A stretch of 33,946 nt of DNA from DATAVK01 sp036267755 (GCA_036267755.1 DATAVK010000106.1:1-33946); one strand, 5' to 3'. Positions 13,437 through 21,600 are shown, numbered from the stretch's first letter. Notes: generated from the letters alone by a model not told the origin. Translations and numbers: made by a program.

Positions 13437-14999
13437 GTGACGATCGGTGCGGCGGGTGTGGTCGGGCTCGGCGCCATGGGTGCGGGCATTGCGGAGGTGT
13501 TCGCGCGGGCGGGCGTCGCGGTCGTGGCCGTCGAGGTCAGCGACACCCTGCTGGCGGCCGGCCGCGGCCGGCTGGTCGACTCGCTGCAGCGCGCCGTCGA
13601 CCGGGGACGGCTGGACGCCGCGGAGCGTGACGTGATCGTCGACCGAGTCCGGTTCACGACCGAACGCCGCGAGCTCGGCGAGGCCGACCTGGTCGCCGAG
13701 GCGGTGCCGGAACGCCTCGACGTCAAGACCGCGCTGTTCGCCGAGCTGGACGGGATCTGCGGGCCCGCCACGATCCTCGCCACCAACACCTCGTCGCTGC
13801 CGGTCACCCGCATCGCGGCCGCGACGTCCCGGCCCGACCGGGTGATCGGGATGCACTTCTTCAACCCGGCTCCCGTGATGCGGCTCGTCGAGGTGGTCAG
13901 CACCGTTCTCACCGATCCCGCGGTTGTCGACGACGTCAGGCAGCTCGCCGAACGCTGCGGCAAGACACCGGTCGCGGTCGGCGACCGGGCCGGATTCGTG
14001 GCCAATGCGCTGCTGTTCGGGTACCTCAACGCCGCGGCGCGCGCGGCCGAAACCGGCCAGGCTGCCGTCGCCGACATCGACGCCGCCATGGTGGCTGCGG
14101 CCGGGCTTCCGATGGGCCCGCTGACATTGCTGGATTTGATCGGCCTCGACGTCTCCCTCGACATCCTCGAGACGATGTACGACGAGACCCGCGACCAGCG
14201 CTACGCGGCGGCGCCCCTGCTGCGTCGGCTGGTGATGGCGGGCCGGTTGGGCCGCAAGTCCGGTGCGGGCTACTACACCTATGAAGGCCGCACCGGACTG
14301 CCTGCGCTCGGGGTCGCTGCCCCGACGCCGCTGGAGTCTCCGCAGACCGTGGTGGTCGCGGGCAGCCCCCGACCGCGTCTGTCGGCGCTGCTAGGGAAGC
14401 GTCCAGTCGTCGACCACCACAGTGACGAGGTTGCTTCTGCGGACGTCGTGGTCATCGACGGCGGGTCGCTCGCCGCCACGGCTGATCTCGCCGCTCGGGT
14501 CGGCCATCGAGCCCGCAGCGGCGCGTTGCTCGCCGTCGCGACCGATGACGAGGCGCCGGTCGCCACGATCGCGGCCGGTAGCGGCCGTCCCGACCTGGTC
14601 GTCGGGTTGCACGTGCCACGCACTGCTCGCGGCCCGGTGCTCGAGGTGGTGCGCACGACGCGCACCGCGGAGCACGCGACGTCAGCCGTCCTGGCGGCGC
14701 TGGCCGCGGACGGTCTCCTGGTGCTCGCCTGCAAGGACCGGCCGGGCCACCTGGTGGACACGCTCCTGCTGGCCCACCTCGGCGACGCGGTCCGGATGGT
14801 CGATGACGGCTACGCGACACGCGAGGACGTCGACACCGCGATGCGCCTCGGCTGCGGTTACCCGGCCGGACCGTGGGAGATGCTGGAAGCCGTGGGAGCC
14901 GACGACGTGCGTTCCGGTCTGCTGCATCTCGCTGCGGCCACTCACCTGGCCGCGCTCGCCCCCTCACCGCTGCTGGACGAGTTGGCGGCCAACGGGTGA
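13437..14999 (+). CDS. 3-hydroxyacyl-CoA dehydrogenase with a duplicated C-terminal domain
   Basis: The 520-residue protein oxidises L-3-hydroxyacyl-CoA to 3-ketoacyl-CoA with NAD+. The first half is canonical: Rossmann motif VVGLGAMGAGIAEVFARAG, VAEAVPERLDVK, the catalytic region ILATNTSSLPVTRIA and MHFFNPAPVMRLVEVV, then the first C-terminal domain (DRAGFVANALLFGYLNAA to KSGAGYYTYEG). After residue 300 comes a second Rossmann-like stretch without the GxGxxG motif (VVVAGSPRPRLSALLG). A second C-terminal domain follows (DRPGHLVDTLLLAHLGDAVRM). This layout resembles PaaH-like enzymes of about 500 aa. Its stop overlaps the next GTG (GTGA), so the zinc-ribbon gene is coupled. Confidence 0.92.
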   Translation: MTIGAAGVVGLGAMGAGIAEVFARAGVAVVAVEVSDTLLAAGRGRLVDSLQRAVDRGRLDAAERDVIVDRVRFTTERRELGEADLVAEAVPERLDVKTALFAELDGICGPATILATNTSSLPVTRIAAATSRPDRVIGMHFFNPAPVMRLVEVVSTVLTDPAVVDDVRQLAERCGKTPVAVGDRAGFVANALLFGYLNAAARAAETGQAAVADIDAAMVAAAGLPMGPLTLLDLIGLDVSLDILETMYDETRDQRYAAAPLLRRLVMAGRLGRKSGAGYYTYEGRTGLPALGVAAPTPLESPQTVVVAGSPRPRLSALLGKRPVVDHHSDEVASADVVVIDGGSLAATADLAARVGHRARSGALLAVATDDEAPVATIAAGSGRPDLVVGLHVPRTARGPVLEVVRTTRTAEHATSAVLAALAADGLLVLACKDRPGHLVDTLLLAHLGDAVRMVDDGYATREDVDTAMRLGCGYPAGPWEMLEAVGADDVRSGLLHLAAATHLAALAPSPLLDELAANG

Positions 15000-15301
15000 G
15001 TCCGCGTCGCGCCCGGCGCCGCGATGACGCCGTACCTCCGATCCGTTCCGGTGTGCAGCCGGTCACCGAGTCGCACCCTGACGGCGAGTGGTTCGTCCGT
15101 CCGGTCGGTGCCAGCGGAGACGCGAAGCCGTACCGCTGCCCGGGGTGCGAGCAGATCATCGCCTCGCAAATGGCCCACCTGGTCGCCTGGCGGCCCGGCG
15201 CGGAGGACGACCGCCGGCACTGGCACACCCCGTGCTGGCGCGCCCGTGACCGACGGGCTGCCGACGTGCAACGGTCGAGGAACGCGCCTCGCTATGGCTG
15301 A
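14996..15301 (+). CDS. Small zinc-ribbon protein
   Basis: The 101-residue product has Cys in YRCPGCEQ, a His in MAHLVAW and a final RHWHTPCWRAR cluster, a likely structural zinc site of the CxxC...HxxC type. Small proteins of this layout recur in actinomycetes next to alpha/beta hydrolases, often under an uninformative ATP/GTP-binding name. I take the GTG at 14996, which overlaps the upstream TGA; GTG 15053 would remove an Arg-rich N-terminus that may not be translated. Its 3' end overlaps the next gene by 8 bases. Function unknown; a nucleic-acid or protein-binding adaptor would fit. Confidence 0.7.
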   Translation: MSPRRARRRDDAVPPIRSGVQPVTESHPDGEWFVRPVGASGDAKPYRCPGCEQIIASQMAHLVAWRPGAEDDRRHWHTPCWRARDRRAADVQRSRNAPRYG

Positions 15302-16031
15302 CATCCGCGCGAACACCATCCTGCCCGCGCGGCGGGAGGCCGTGACCCTGGAGACCGCCGACGGGCTCAAGCTCGTTGGCGAGCTTGCGCTGCCGGAGTC
15401 CGCCGATCCGGTGGCAACGCTCGTGACCCTGCATCCGCTGCCCACGCAGGGCGGGATGATGGACAGCCACCTGCTGCGCAAGATGTCCTGGCGGCTGCCG
15501 GCCCTCGCCGATCTGGCGGTGCTGCGGTTCAACACCCGCGGCACCGAGAGTGAGGCGGGGACCAGCGGCGGCAGCTTCGACGAGGGTGAGGCCGAGCGCT
15601 ACGACGTGGCGGCGGCGCTGGACTTCGTGGAGTTCCACGACCTCCCGGCTCCCTGGCTGGTCGGCTGGTCCTTCGGGAGCGACCTGGCGCTGCGACATGG
15701 GTGTGATCCGAGCGTTGTCGGTGCGGTCCTCATCTCCCCGGCTCTCCGCTTCTCGACGCCCGAGGACCTGCAGCAGTGGGCCGAGTCCGGTCGACCGCTG
15801 ACCGCGATCGTCCCGCAGCTCGACGACTACCTGCGGCCGGCCGAGGCCCGGGAGCGGTTCTCCGTCGTACCGCAGGCGAAGGTCGTCGCCGTACCGAGCG
15901 CGAAGCACCTGTTCGTCGGGTACGCCGAAACCGTGCTCGACGAAGTGGTGAAGGCCGTGCGGCCCGAGCGTTACCCGTTACCGCGGACCTGGTCCGGTCG
16001 GGTCGAGACGGCGGCTCACGCCTCGTCCTGA
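15294..16031 (+). CDS. Alpha/beta hydrolase
   Basis: The 245-residue protein has the alpha/beta-hydrolase pattern: oxyanion segment VTLHPLPTQGG, FNTRGTESEAGTSGG, nucleophile elbow GWSFGSDLAL (Ser), an acidic residue in the later strand region and the catalytic His in SAKHLFVGY. The YDVAAALDFV segment before the elbow is typical of the dienelactone-hydrolase/YuxL-like cytosolic branch. The substrate is unknown. The gene overlaps the zinc-ribbon gene by 8 bases and its end overlaps the convergent AI-2E gene by 16 bases, so the stretch has no room for a terminator between opposed transcripts. Confidence 0.85.
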   Translation: MADIRANTILPARREAVTLETADGLKLVGELALPESADPVATLVTLHPLPTQGGMMDSHLLRKMSWRLPALADLAVLRFNTRGTESEAGTSGGSFDEGEAERYDVAAALDFVEFHDLPAPWLVGWSFGSDLALRHGCDPSVVGAVLISPALRFSTPEDLQQWAESGRPLTAIVPQLDDYLRPAEARERFSVVPQAKVVAVPSAKHLFVGYAETVLDEVVKAVRPERYPLPRTWSGRVETAAHASS

Positions 16032-17308
16032 CGCGGGTACAGCACCTCGGTCACGAGCAACTGGATCGCTGCCGCGAACGGCACGGCGATCAGCGCGCCC
16101 AGGATGCCGAGCAGCGCCCCACCGAGCAGGGCGGCGAGGATCGTCAGCAGCGGTGCCACGTCGACGGTGCGGCGCATCACCCGCGGCTGCAGGATGTAGT
16201 TCTCGAACTGTTGGTAGACGATGAAGAACACGATCGTGGCGATGCCTGGCACCACGCCGTGGAACAACGCAACGGCAGAGACCCCGACCGCTCCGATTGT
16301 GGCGCCGACTAACGGGATCAGGTCGGTGACCGCGATGAACAGCGCCAGCGCGATCGGGAACGGCACGCCCCAGGCCAGCAGCCAGACGAAACATGTGGTG
16401 CCCGCGACGACGGAGGTTGCGAGGTTGCCGAGCACGTAGCCGCCGACTCGGGCGAGCATCTCATCCGCCAGCAGCCCGACCCGCGCCCGCCGGCTCCGCG
16501 GGACGGCGCGGTAGACGATCCGCTTGATGCCGGGCAGGTTCGCGAGGAAGTAGATCGTGAGAATCACGACCGTGAACAGCTCACCGACTGCCGACAGGAT
16601 GGCCTTGCCGACACCGAAGACTCCGCCGAGCGCGGTGATGCTCAGCCCCTTCTTCGCGCGCGCCTGCACCTTCTCGACGATGTGGTAGCGGTGGTCGAAG
16701 CGGGCGATGGTCGCGTTCTTGTCGAGCCGATCGAGGTACGACGGGGCGTTGTGGACGAGGTCCGTGCTTTGGTGGGCGATCGGGGGCGCGATCGCAGCGA
16801 TGAACCCGGCCAGGGCGAGCAGCGCGATCACCACGACGGCGAGCACCGCCTGGCCGCGCGAGAGCCCGTGGTGGGTCAGCCAGGTGACGAGCGGGTCCAG
16901 CCCCACCGCAACGAACGCCGCGACCAGGATCAAGACGAGGACCTGCCGAGTGTCGGCGATGGTGAGGCCGACCACGAAGGCGGCCAGCACCCCGAGGCCG
17001 CCGCTGAAGCCGATGATGAACGGTGAGCGGCGCGAGATCTTGCGCCCTGGCACGCCGTACGGATTGTCGTCGTCGACCCCGGCCTCGGCCTCTCGGATCT
17101 CAGGGTCGATGACGGGATCGTCCGCCGGTGCCAACAGCTCGACGGCGTCTTCGGCGCGATCCGCCTGGGTCTCCGCCTCGTCGCGGGCGTCTTCGGCACC
17201 CGACTTCGCCTGCTTGGCGGTTTCGGCGGCCTGCTCCGCGGTTTCCGCCGCCGCCTCGATCTCGTCGGCGTCCGCGGTGTCGTCTGAACTCTCGGTCACG
17301 TCTGTCAT
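16016..17308 (-). CDS. AI-2E family transporter-like permease
   Basis: The 430-residue membrane protein has about eight hydrophobic segments. Family signatures are present: the FxRxxxx region, AVLAVVVIALLAL, the cytoplasmic VPRSRRARVGLL loop, LLAWGVPFPIALALFIAVTDLIPLVGATIG and the YILQPRVMRRTVDVAPLLTILAALLGG C-terminal block. The family includes TqsA (AI-2 export) and Na+/Li+-H+ antiporters, so the substrate is open. The first roughly 75 residues are a highly acidic, Ala/Glu-rich, heptad-like extension (AETAEQAAETAKQAKSGAED) that ordinary members lack. The start overlaps the GNAT stop (ATGA), making it the third gene of the mce operon. Confidence 0.88.
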   Translation of the reverse strand: MTDVTESSDDTADADEIEAAAETAEQAAETAKQAKSGAEDARDEAETQADRAEDAVELLAPADDPVIDPEIREAEAGVDDDNPYGVPGRKISRRSPFIIGFSGGLGVLAAFVVGLTIADTRQVLVLILVAAFVAVGLDPLVTWLTHHGLSRGQAVLAVVVIALLALAGFIAAIAPPIAHQSTDLVHNAPSYLDRLDKNATIARFDHRYHIVEKVQARAKKGLSITALGGVFGVGKAILSAVGELFTVVILTIYFLANLPGIKRIVYRAVPRSRRARVGLLADEMLARVGGYVLGNLATSVVAGTTCFVWLLAWGVPFPIALALFIAVTDLIPLVGATIGAVGVSAVALFHGVVPGIATIVFFIVYQQFENYILQPRVMRRTVDVAPLLTILAALLGGALLGILGALIAVPFAAAIQLLVTEVLYPRQDEA

Positions 17309-18159
17309 CTCCCAGAGCCGCTACCCGCAGCCGGGTCCGCGAACCGTAGGTCGACCACCCAGGCGACCTCCCGGAACCCGATCCGCCGGTACACGTTGTT
17401 GCTGGTGGGGTTCGCCGCGTCGGCGAACAGCGTCACCGCGACCGCACCCTTCGCCAACGCGTCCTCGGCGACCGCGGCGGTGAGCGCACCGGCGTACCCG
17501 TGGCCGCGATGCTCCGCCGGGGTGTAGACGGGACCGATGCGAGGCACGCCACCGCCGGCGTTGACGTAGCCGGCCATGCAGACGGGCACTCCCTGCTCGG
17601 ACCAGAACCACAACACGCCGCGAGCCAACCGGGAGACCACGACTTCTCGGGAAGGACCGGTCAACCGCATGACCCCGGTCTCGGCGACGAACGCGTCGAG
17701 CCAGTCGGCCGCGAGATCGAGGTCGGCGTCGGTGACGATCGGCTGCGGGCCGCCGGGCGGCAGCTCGGGGGGATCGACCTGGTCCAACCGGTACTGCAGC
17801 TCGGTCATGTACAACGTCGACGGCCGGCCTACTGCGGCGGTGAACGCGTGGGCCGCCTCGGTTGACCCGATCACGCCCACCGCGTCGCGGAACCCGTCAG
17901 CCAGCGCCTCGGCGTACGACGGGTCGTTGGTGGCCAGTGAGACTGGGTACGGCGGGGTCCACGTGGCGGCAGCGACGACGGAGTCGCCGTCATCGGTGAG
18001 CCAGCCGAACCGCGGCGTCCCGTCACCGACCGCCGTGCCGGCCTGGAGCTGGGCCACCACGGTCAGCGCGACGGTGTTCGCTACCGGGTCGCCGAGCAGG
18101 TAGGTGTCGGCGGCCGCCACGAACTCCTCGACGTCTTCGGTCGTCTGGAGGCGCGTCAC
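17305..18159 (-). CDS. GNAT family N-acetyltransferase
   Basis: The 284-residue protein has a C-terminal GNAT domain with the acetyl-CoA loop EHRGHGYAGALTAAVAEDAL (the R/Q-x-x-G-x-G/A motif), followed by VTLFADAANPTSNNVYRRIGF, typical of the last strand pair. The N-terminal 110 residues form a second, degenerate acetyltransferase-like half. The substrate is unknown. GTG 18159 overlaps the mce stop as GTGA, and its own stop overlaps the AI-2E start, so the three genes are a tightly coupled operon. Confidence 0.88.
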   Translation of the reverse strand: MTRLQTTEDVEEFVAAADTYLLGDPVANTVALTVVAQLQAGTAVGDGTPRFGWLTDDGDSVVAAATWTPPYPVSLATNDPSYAEALADGFRDAVGVIGSTEAAHAFTAAVGRPSTLYMTELQYRLDQVDPPELPPGGPQPIVTDADLDLAADWLDAFVAETGVMRLTGPSREVVVSRLARGVLWFWSEQGVPVCMAGYVNAGGGVPRIGPVYTPAEHRGHGYAGALTAAVAEDALAKGAVAVTLFADAANPTSNNVYRRIGFREVAWVVDLRFADPAAGSGSGR

Positions 18160-18590
18160 AACACGGCCGCCTGGACCAGCTCGGTGAGCACGCCCCCGAC
18201 GCTCGACGGGTGAACGAAGCCGATAGCCGAGCCGCCGAAGCCGTGCCGCGGGGCCTCGTCGATCAGCTGCGCGCCACCTGCGGCCAGCTGCCGCAGCGCC
18301 TCCGCGACATCGTCCACGCCGTACGCCACGTGGTGCATCCCCTCGCCGTGGCGGTCCAGGAACCTGCCCACCGGGGTATCGGCCCGCAGCGGCTCGAGCA
18401 GCTGGATGCAGGAGAACGCACCGGGCTCCCCGGCGACCCGCAGCATCGCCTCCTGCACGCCCTGCTCGTCGTTCGTCTCGCGGCCGAGCAGCTGGATGTC
18501 GAAGTCGCGGAGATACCTCGCCAGGCTCGCGTCCAGGTCGCGAACGGCGATGCCCACGTGGTCGATCCGGGTCAGGACGGGCGATGTCAT
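18156..18590 (-). CDS. mce: Methylmalonyl-CoA epimerase
   Basis: The 144-residue VOC-fold protein interconverts (2S)- and (2R)-methylmalonyl-CoA in propionate metabolism. Recognisable features are the paired metal-site segments: TRIDHVGIAVRDLDASL at the N-terminus (His), NDEQGVQEAMLRV, the middle HGEGMHHVAYGVDDVAEAL (His) and GSAIGFVHPSSVGGVLTEL with the last Glu ligand. The length fits the family (about 140-150 aa). The ATG at 18590 is only 18 bases from the divergent thiolase ATG. It heads an operon with GNAT and AI-2E genes. Its neighbours thiolase and meaB match its pathway. Confidence 0.95.
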   Translation of the reverse strand: MTSPVLTRIDHVGIAVRDLDASLARYLRDFDIQLLGRETNDEQGVQEAMLRVAGEPGAFSCIQLLEPLRADTPVGRFLDRHGEGMHHVAYGVDDVAEALRQLAAGGAQLIDEAPRHGFGGSAIGFVHPSSVGGVLTELVQAAVL

Positions 18591-18596
18591 GCGCCG

Positions 18597-18602
18597 TATC
18601 GT
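18597..18602 (+). promoter_or_regulatory. Putative -10 of a leaderless thiolase promoter
   Basis: TATCGT ends 6 bases before the ATG at 18609. On the minus strand the overlapping CACGAT (18598-18603) lies 7 bases before the mce ATG, so one 18-base gap may carry both core promoters. Confidence 0.5.
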
Positions 18603-18608
18603 GGCAGC

Positions 18609-19793
18609 ATGCCTGGTTCCGTCATCGTGTCTGGTGCCCGTACGCCGATGGGCAAGCTGCTCGGGTCGCTTGCCGACCTTCCCGCTGTGGACCTCGGCGG
18701 CGTCGCCATCGAGGCCGCCTTGGCTCGTGCCGGGATCACCGGCGACGCTGTCGACTACGTGATCATGGGTCAGGTGCTGCAGGCCGGCGCCGGCCAGATC
18801 ACCGCTCGGCAGGCCGCCGTGAAGGGTGGCATCCCGATGACGGTGCCGGCGCTGACGGTCAACAAGGTGTGCCTGTCCGGGCTCGACGCGATCGCCCTGG
18901 CGGACCAGCTGATCGGCGCGGGGGAGTTCGACGTCGTCGTGGCCGGTGGCATGGAGTCGATGACTCAGGCGCCGCACCTGCTGCCGGGCTCCCGCCGCGG
19001 CTATCGGTACGGCGATGCCCGGCTCGTCGACTCGATGGCGCACGACGGGCTGTTCTGCGCGTTCGACCAGTGCGCGATGGGGGAGTCGACGGAGCGCTAC
19101 AACGCCAAGCTCGGGATCACCCGCGAAGAGCAGGATGAGTTCTCGGCGCGGTCGCACCAGCTGGCCGCGACCGCCGCGAAGAACGGCGCGTTCGACGAGG
19201 AGATCATCGCCGTACCGATCCCGCAGCGTCGGGGCGAGCCGGTGATGGTGACGGCCGATGAGGGGATCCGCGGCGACACGACCGTGGAGTCGCTGGCGGC
19301 ACTGCGGCCGGCGTTCGCGGCGGACGGCACGATCACCGCGGGATCGGCGTCCCAGATCTCCGACGGCGCGTGTGCGGTCGTCGTCATGTCCCGCGAGGCG
19401 GCCGAGCGGCACGGAGCCACGGTGCTCGCCGAGATCGGGTATCACGGCGTCGTCGCCGGGCCGGACGCGTCGCTGCAGGCGCAGCCCGCCAACGCGATCG
19501 CCAAGGCGCTGTCGCGCTCGGGGCAGTCGGTGGCCGACCTCGACTTGGTCGAGATCAACGAGGCCTTCGCCTCGGTCGCCGTGTACTCCACCCGGCAGCT
19601 CGGGCTCGACCCGGAGCGGGTGAACGTCAATGGCGGCGCGATCGCCCTCGGCCACCCGATCGGGATGTCCGGCGCCCGGCTCGCGCTGACCCTCGCCCTG
19701 GAACTCCGTCGCCGTGGCGGCGGCCTCGGCGCGGCGGCGCTGTGTGGCGGCGGCGGACAGGGCGACGCCCTGCTGCTGCGCGTCCCCGCCTAA
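18609..19793 (+). CDS. Acetyl-CoA C-acetyltransferase (thiolase)
   Basis: The 394-residue enzyme condenses or cleaves acetoacetyl-CoA. Active-site residues are all visible: nucleophilic Cys in VNKVCLSGLDAI, the NEAF motif (EINEAFASVAVY), His in NGGAIALGHPIGMSGARL and the second Cys in AALCGGGGQGDALLL. The start is the ATG at 18609 (PGSVIVSGARTPMGK), preceded by a -10 hexamer; an in-frame extension to 18210 covers the opposite-strand mce gene and is a shadow. A perfect hairpin lies 9 bases after the stop and meaB follows. An atoB/thlA-type biosynthetic or degradative role fits the region equally. Confidence 0.96.
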   Translation: MPGSVIVSGARTPMGKLLGSLADLPAVDLGGVAIEAALARAGITGDAVDYVIMGQVLQAGAGQITARQAAVKGGIPMTVPALTVNKVCLSGLDAIALADQLIGAGEFDVVVAGGMESMTQAPHLLPGSRRGYRYGDARLVDSMAHDGLFCAFDQCAMGESTERYNAKLGITREEQDEFSARSHQLAATAAKNGAFDEEIIAVPIPQRRGEPVMVTADEGIRGDTTVESLAALRPAFAADGTITAGSASQISDGACAVVVMSREAAERHGATVLAEIGYHGVVAGPDASLQAQPANAIAKALSRSGQSVADLDLVEINEAFASVAVYSTRQLGLDPERVNVNGGAIALGHPIGMSGARLALTLALELRRRGGGLGAAALCGGGGQGDALLLRVPA

Positions 19794-19802
19794 CTGCGCG
19801 CG

Positions 19803-19844
19803 TGTCAGCACGTGGTCGGGCCCCAGCCCGCTCACGTGCTGACA
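19803..19844. repeat. Hairpin repeat, TGTCAG/CTGACA family, copy 1
   Basis: The 12-base arms TGTCAGCACGTG and CACGTGCTGACA are perfect. They enclose a second stem CGGGC/GCCCG with a CCCA loop and a 2x2 internal loop between them. It lies 9 bases past the thiolase stop. It could stop transcription, though no T-run follows. Copies 2 and 3 at 30689 and 31767 share the TGTCAG/CTGACA ends and the inner TGGGGCC (minus strand here). Confidence 0.85.
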
Positions 19845-19857
19845 GATCGGTGCCCAC

Positions 19858-19863
19858 TAGCGT
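19858..19863 (+). promoter_or_regulatory. Putative -10 of a leaderless meaB promoter
   Basis: TAGCGT ends 6 bases before the ATG at 19870 and lies 14 bases after the hairpin, which suggests that meaB is expressed separately from thiolase. Confidence 0.5.
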
Positions 19864-19869
19864 GCTGCC

Positions 19870-20829
19870 ATGGCCGTCGCGATAGCTGATCTCGTCGCGC
19901 AGGCTCGGGAGGGTGACCACCGCAGCGTCGCGCGGCTGATCTCGATGGTCGAGAACGCCTCGCCGCAGCTGCGTGAGGTGATGGCCGAACTCGCCCCGTA
20001 CGCCGGTCACGCCGAGATCATCGGCCTGACAGGCTCGCCCGGCGTCGGCAAGTCGACCACCACCACGACGTTGGTCGCGGCGTACCGCGCGGTGGAGCGT
20101 CGTGTCGCCGTCCTGGCCGTCGACCCGTCGTCACCGTTCAGCGGCGGCGCCCTGCTGGGCGACCGGATCCGGATGCAGGAACACGCGACGGACGACGGGG
20201 TCTACATCCGTTCGATGGGCAGCCGAGGGCACCTCGGGGGGCTGTCATGGGCGGCGCCGCAGGCGATCCGGGTCCTCGACGCCGCGGGCTGCGACGTCAT
20301 TCTGGTCGAGACCGTGGGAGTCGGGCAGGCCGAGGTGGAGATCGCCTCGTTGGCCGACACCACCGTTGTGCTGCTCGCGCCGGGCATGGGGGACGCGATC
20401 CAGGTCGCGAAGGCCGGCATCCTCGAGATCGCCGACATCTTCGTAGTGAACAAGGCGGATCGAGACGGAGCCGACTCAACGGCCCGCGACCTGCGCCAGA
20501 TGATGTCGCTCGGCGAGAAGCACGGCCCCAACGAGTGGACCCCACCGATCCTCAAGGCGGTCGCGTCGCGCAACGAGGGCATCGAAGCGATCGTGGAGGC
20601 GATCGACCGCCACCATGACTGGCTGGTGTCCTCCGGCGGCTTGGACGCGCGACGACGGGTCCGGGCGGCCGACGAGATCGAGTCGTTGGCGCTGACGTCC
20701 CTGCGGCGCCGGATGGGCGACCTGCATGACGGCTCGCTGCTGGACGAGCTGGCCGGTCGCGTGGTCGCGGGCACCATCGATCCGTACGCCGCCGCCGACG
20801 AACTGACCGCCCAGATCGCGGATCGTTAA
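19870..20829 (+). CDS. meaB: Methylmalonyl-CoA mutase-associated GTPase MeaB
   Basis: MeaB (319 aa) is the G-protein chaperone that gates adenosylcobalamin delivery to, and protects, acyl-CoA mutases. Walker A is GSPGVGKS at residues 55-62, followed by the switch regions (VDPSSPFSGGALLGDRIRM, then the DVILVETVGVGQAEVEIA segment) and the guanine-specificity motif NKAD. The C-terminal dimerisation arm RRVRAADEIESLALTSLRRRMGD is complete. It lies between thiolase and a convergent membrane gene. Its client here is most likely the IcmA at 28 kb; a methylmalonyl-CoA mutase elsewhere is also expected because mce is present. Confidence 0.96.
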   Translation: MAVAIADLVAQAREGDHRSVARLISMVENASPQLREVMAELAPYAGHAEIIGLTGSPGVGKSTTTTTLVAAYRAVERRVAVLAVDPSSPFSGGALLGDRIRMQEHATDDGVYIRSMGSRGHLGGLSWAAPQAIRVLDAAGCDVILVETVGVGQAEVEIASLADTTVVLLAPGMGDAIQVAKAGILEIADIFVVNKADRDGADSTARDLRQMMSLGEKHGPNEWTPPILKAVASRNEGIEAIVEAIDRHHDWLVSSGGLDARRRVRAADEIESLALTSLRRRMGDLHDGSLLDELAGRVVAGTIDPYAAADELTAQIADR

Positions 20830-20855
20830 GCGATGACCAGGGCAGGCTCGCCTGA

Positions 20856-21578
20856 CTAAAGAACATCGCCGAGCAAGGCAGCTTTCAGCTGCATGTACTC
20901 GGCCGATGACAGCATGCCGTTGTCATGGAGCCGGCCGAGCACGTCGAGCCGGTCAGTGAGCGACTGGACGCCCTCGGACGTCCGCGAGAAGGACCGGGTC
21001 ACTGGTCGTAGCGCGTGTCGGACCTCGAAACCGAGCGCGCACAGCAACGCGCCGGTGATGACGGCCCACAGCCCGATGAGGTCGATCAGCAGGCTAAGGG
21101 TGACCTCGGGGCGGCGCATCGCCCAAACGCCAAGGAGCAGCTCGACCACACCGACGGCCAGCGTCAACCCCCACTGACGCAGCTCGCGGCGCCGCGCGAA
21201 CGACACCACGATCTGGAAGGTGCCCGAAACCGTCAACCATGCGCCGACGAAGAATGCGAGCAGCAACAGCGATGGGTGTGGGAACGCGATGAGAACGATT
21301 CCGGCGATCAGGCCGAGCACTCCGGCGAGAACCTGCTCGCCCGAGGACGCGACCGCGTAGGTCGGACTGAGCGCCAGCGCGAGCCCGCGAATCACGAAGA
21401 GCACCCCGGTGATGATTGTGAGTGCGTGCACCGTCCAGTCGGTCGCCAGGATCGCGAGACCCAGGCAGCTGGTCACGATCCCCACCACGAGCACCGTCCA
21501 CCAGACGTGGCTGAGCTGTTCCCCGAGCTCCCGGAGTGGGGCGCGGACCTCACCCGCGACGTCGATGTTCTCGGTCAT
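20856..21578 (-). CDS. DUF308/HdeD-like membrane protein with SHOCT tail
   Basis: The 240-residue protein has six predicted membrane helices arranged as in HdeD/DUF308 proteins (WWTVLVVGIVTSCLGLAILA, IITGVLFVIRGLALAL, VLGLIAGIVLIAF, LLLAFFVGAWLTVSGTFQIV and so on). It ends in a SHOCT-type segment at about residues 205-238 (DRLDVLGRLHDNGMLSSAEYMQLKAALL), a short helical oligomerisation motif. HdeD relates to acid stress in enterobacteria; here only membrane location is certain. The ATG has TGGAGGG upstream. It converges on meaB with a 26-base gap containing only a weak CAGGC/GCCTG inverted repeat. Confidence 0.85.
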   Translation of the reverse strand: MTENIDVAGEVRAPLRELGEQLSHVWWTVLVVGIVTSCLGLAILATDWTVHALTIITGVLFVIRGLALALSPTYAVASSGEQVLAGVLGLIAGIVLIAFPHPSLLLLAFFVGAWLTVSGTFQIVVSFARRRELRQWGLTLAVGVVELLLGVWAMRRPEVTLSLLIDLIGLWAVITGALLCALGFEVRHALRPVTRSFSRTSEGVQSLTDRLDVLGRLHDNGMLSSAEYMQLKAALLGDVL

Positions 21579-21600
21579 CTCCCGCCCTCCAGGCCGTTGT

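Noticed and set aside
18156..19835. 559-residue minus-strand open frame ending in mce
   Set aside because: Only the last 144 residues are a protein family (epimerase). The rest is antisense to the thiolase gene.
20843..20854. CAGGC/GCCTG inverted repeat between meaB and the membrane gene
   Set aside because: The loop would have two bases; a shortened stem is too weak to call a terminator.
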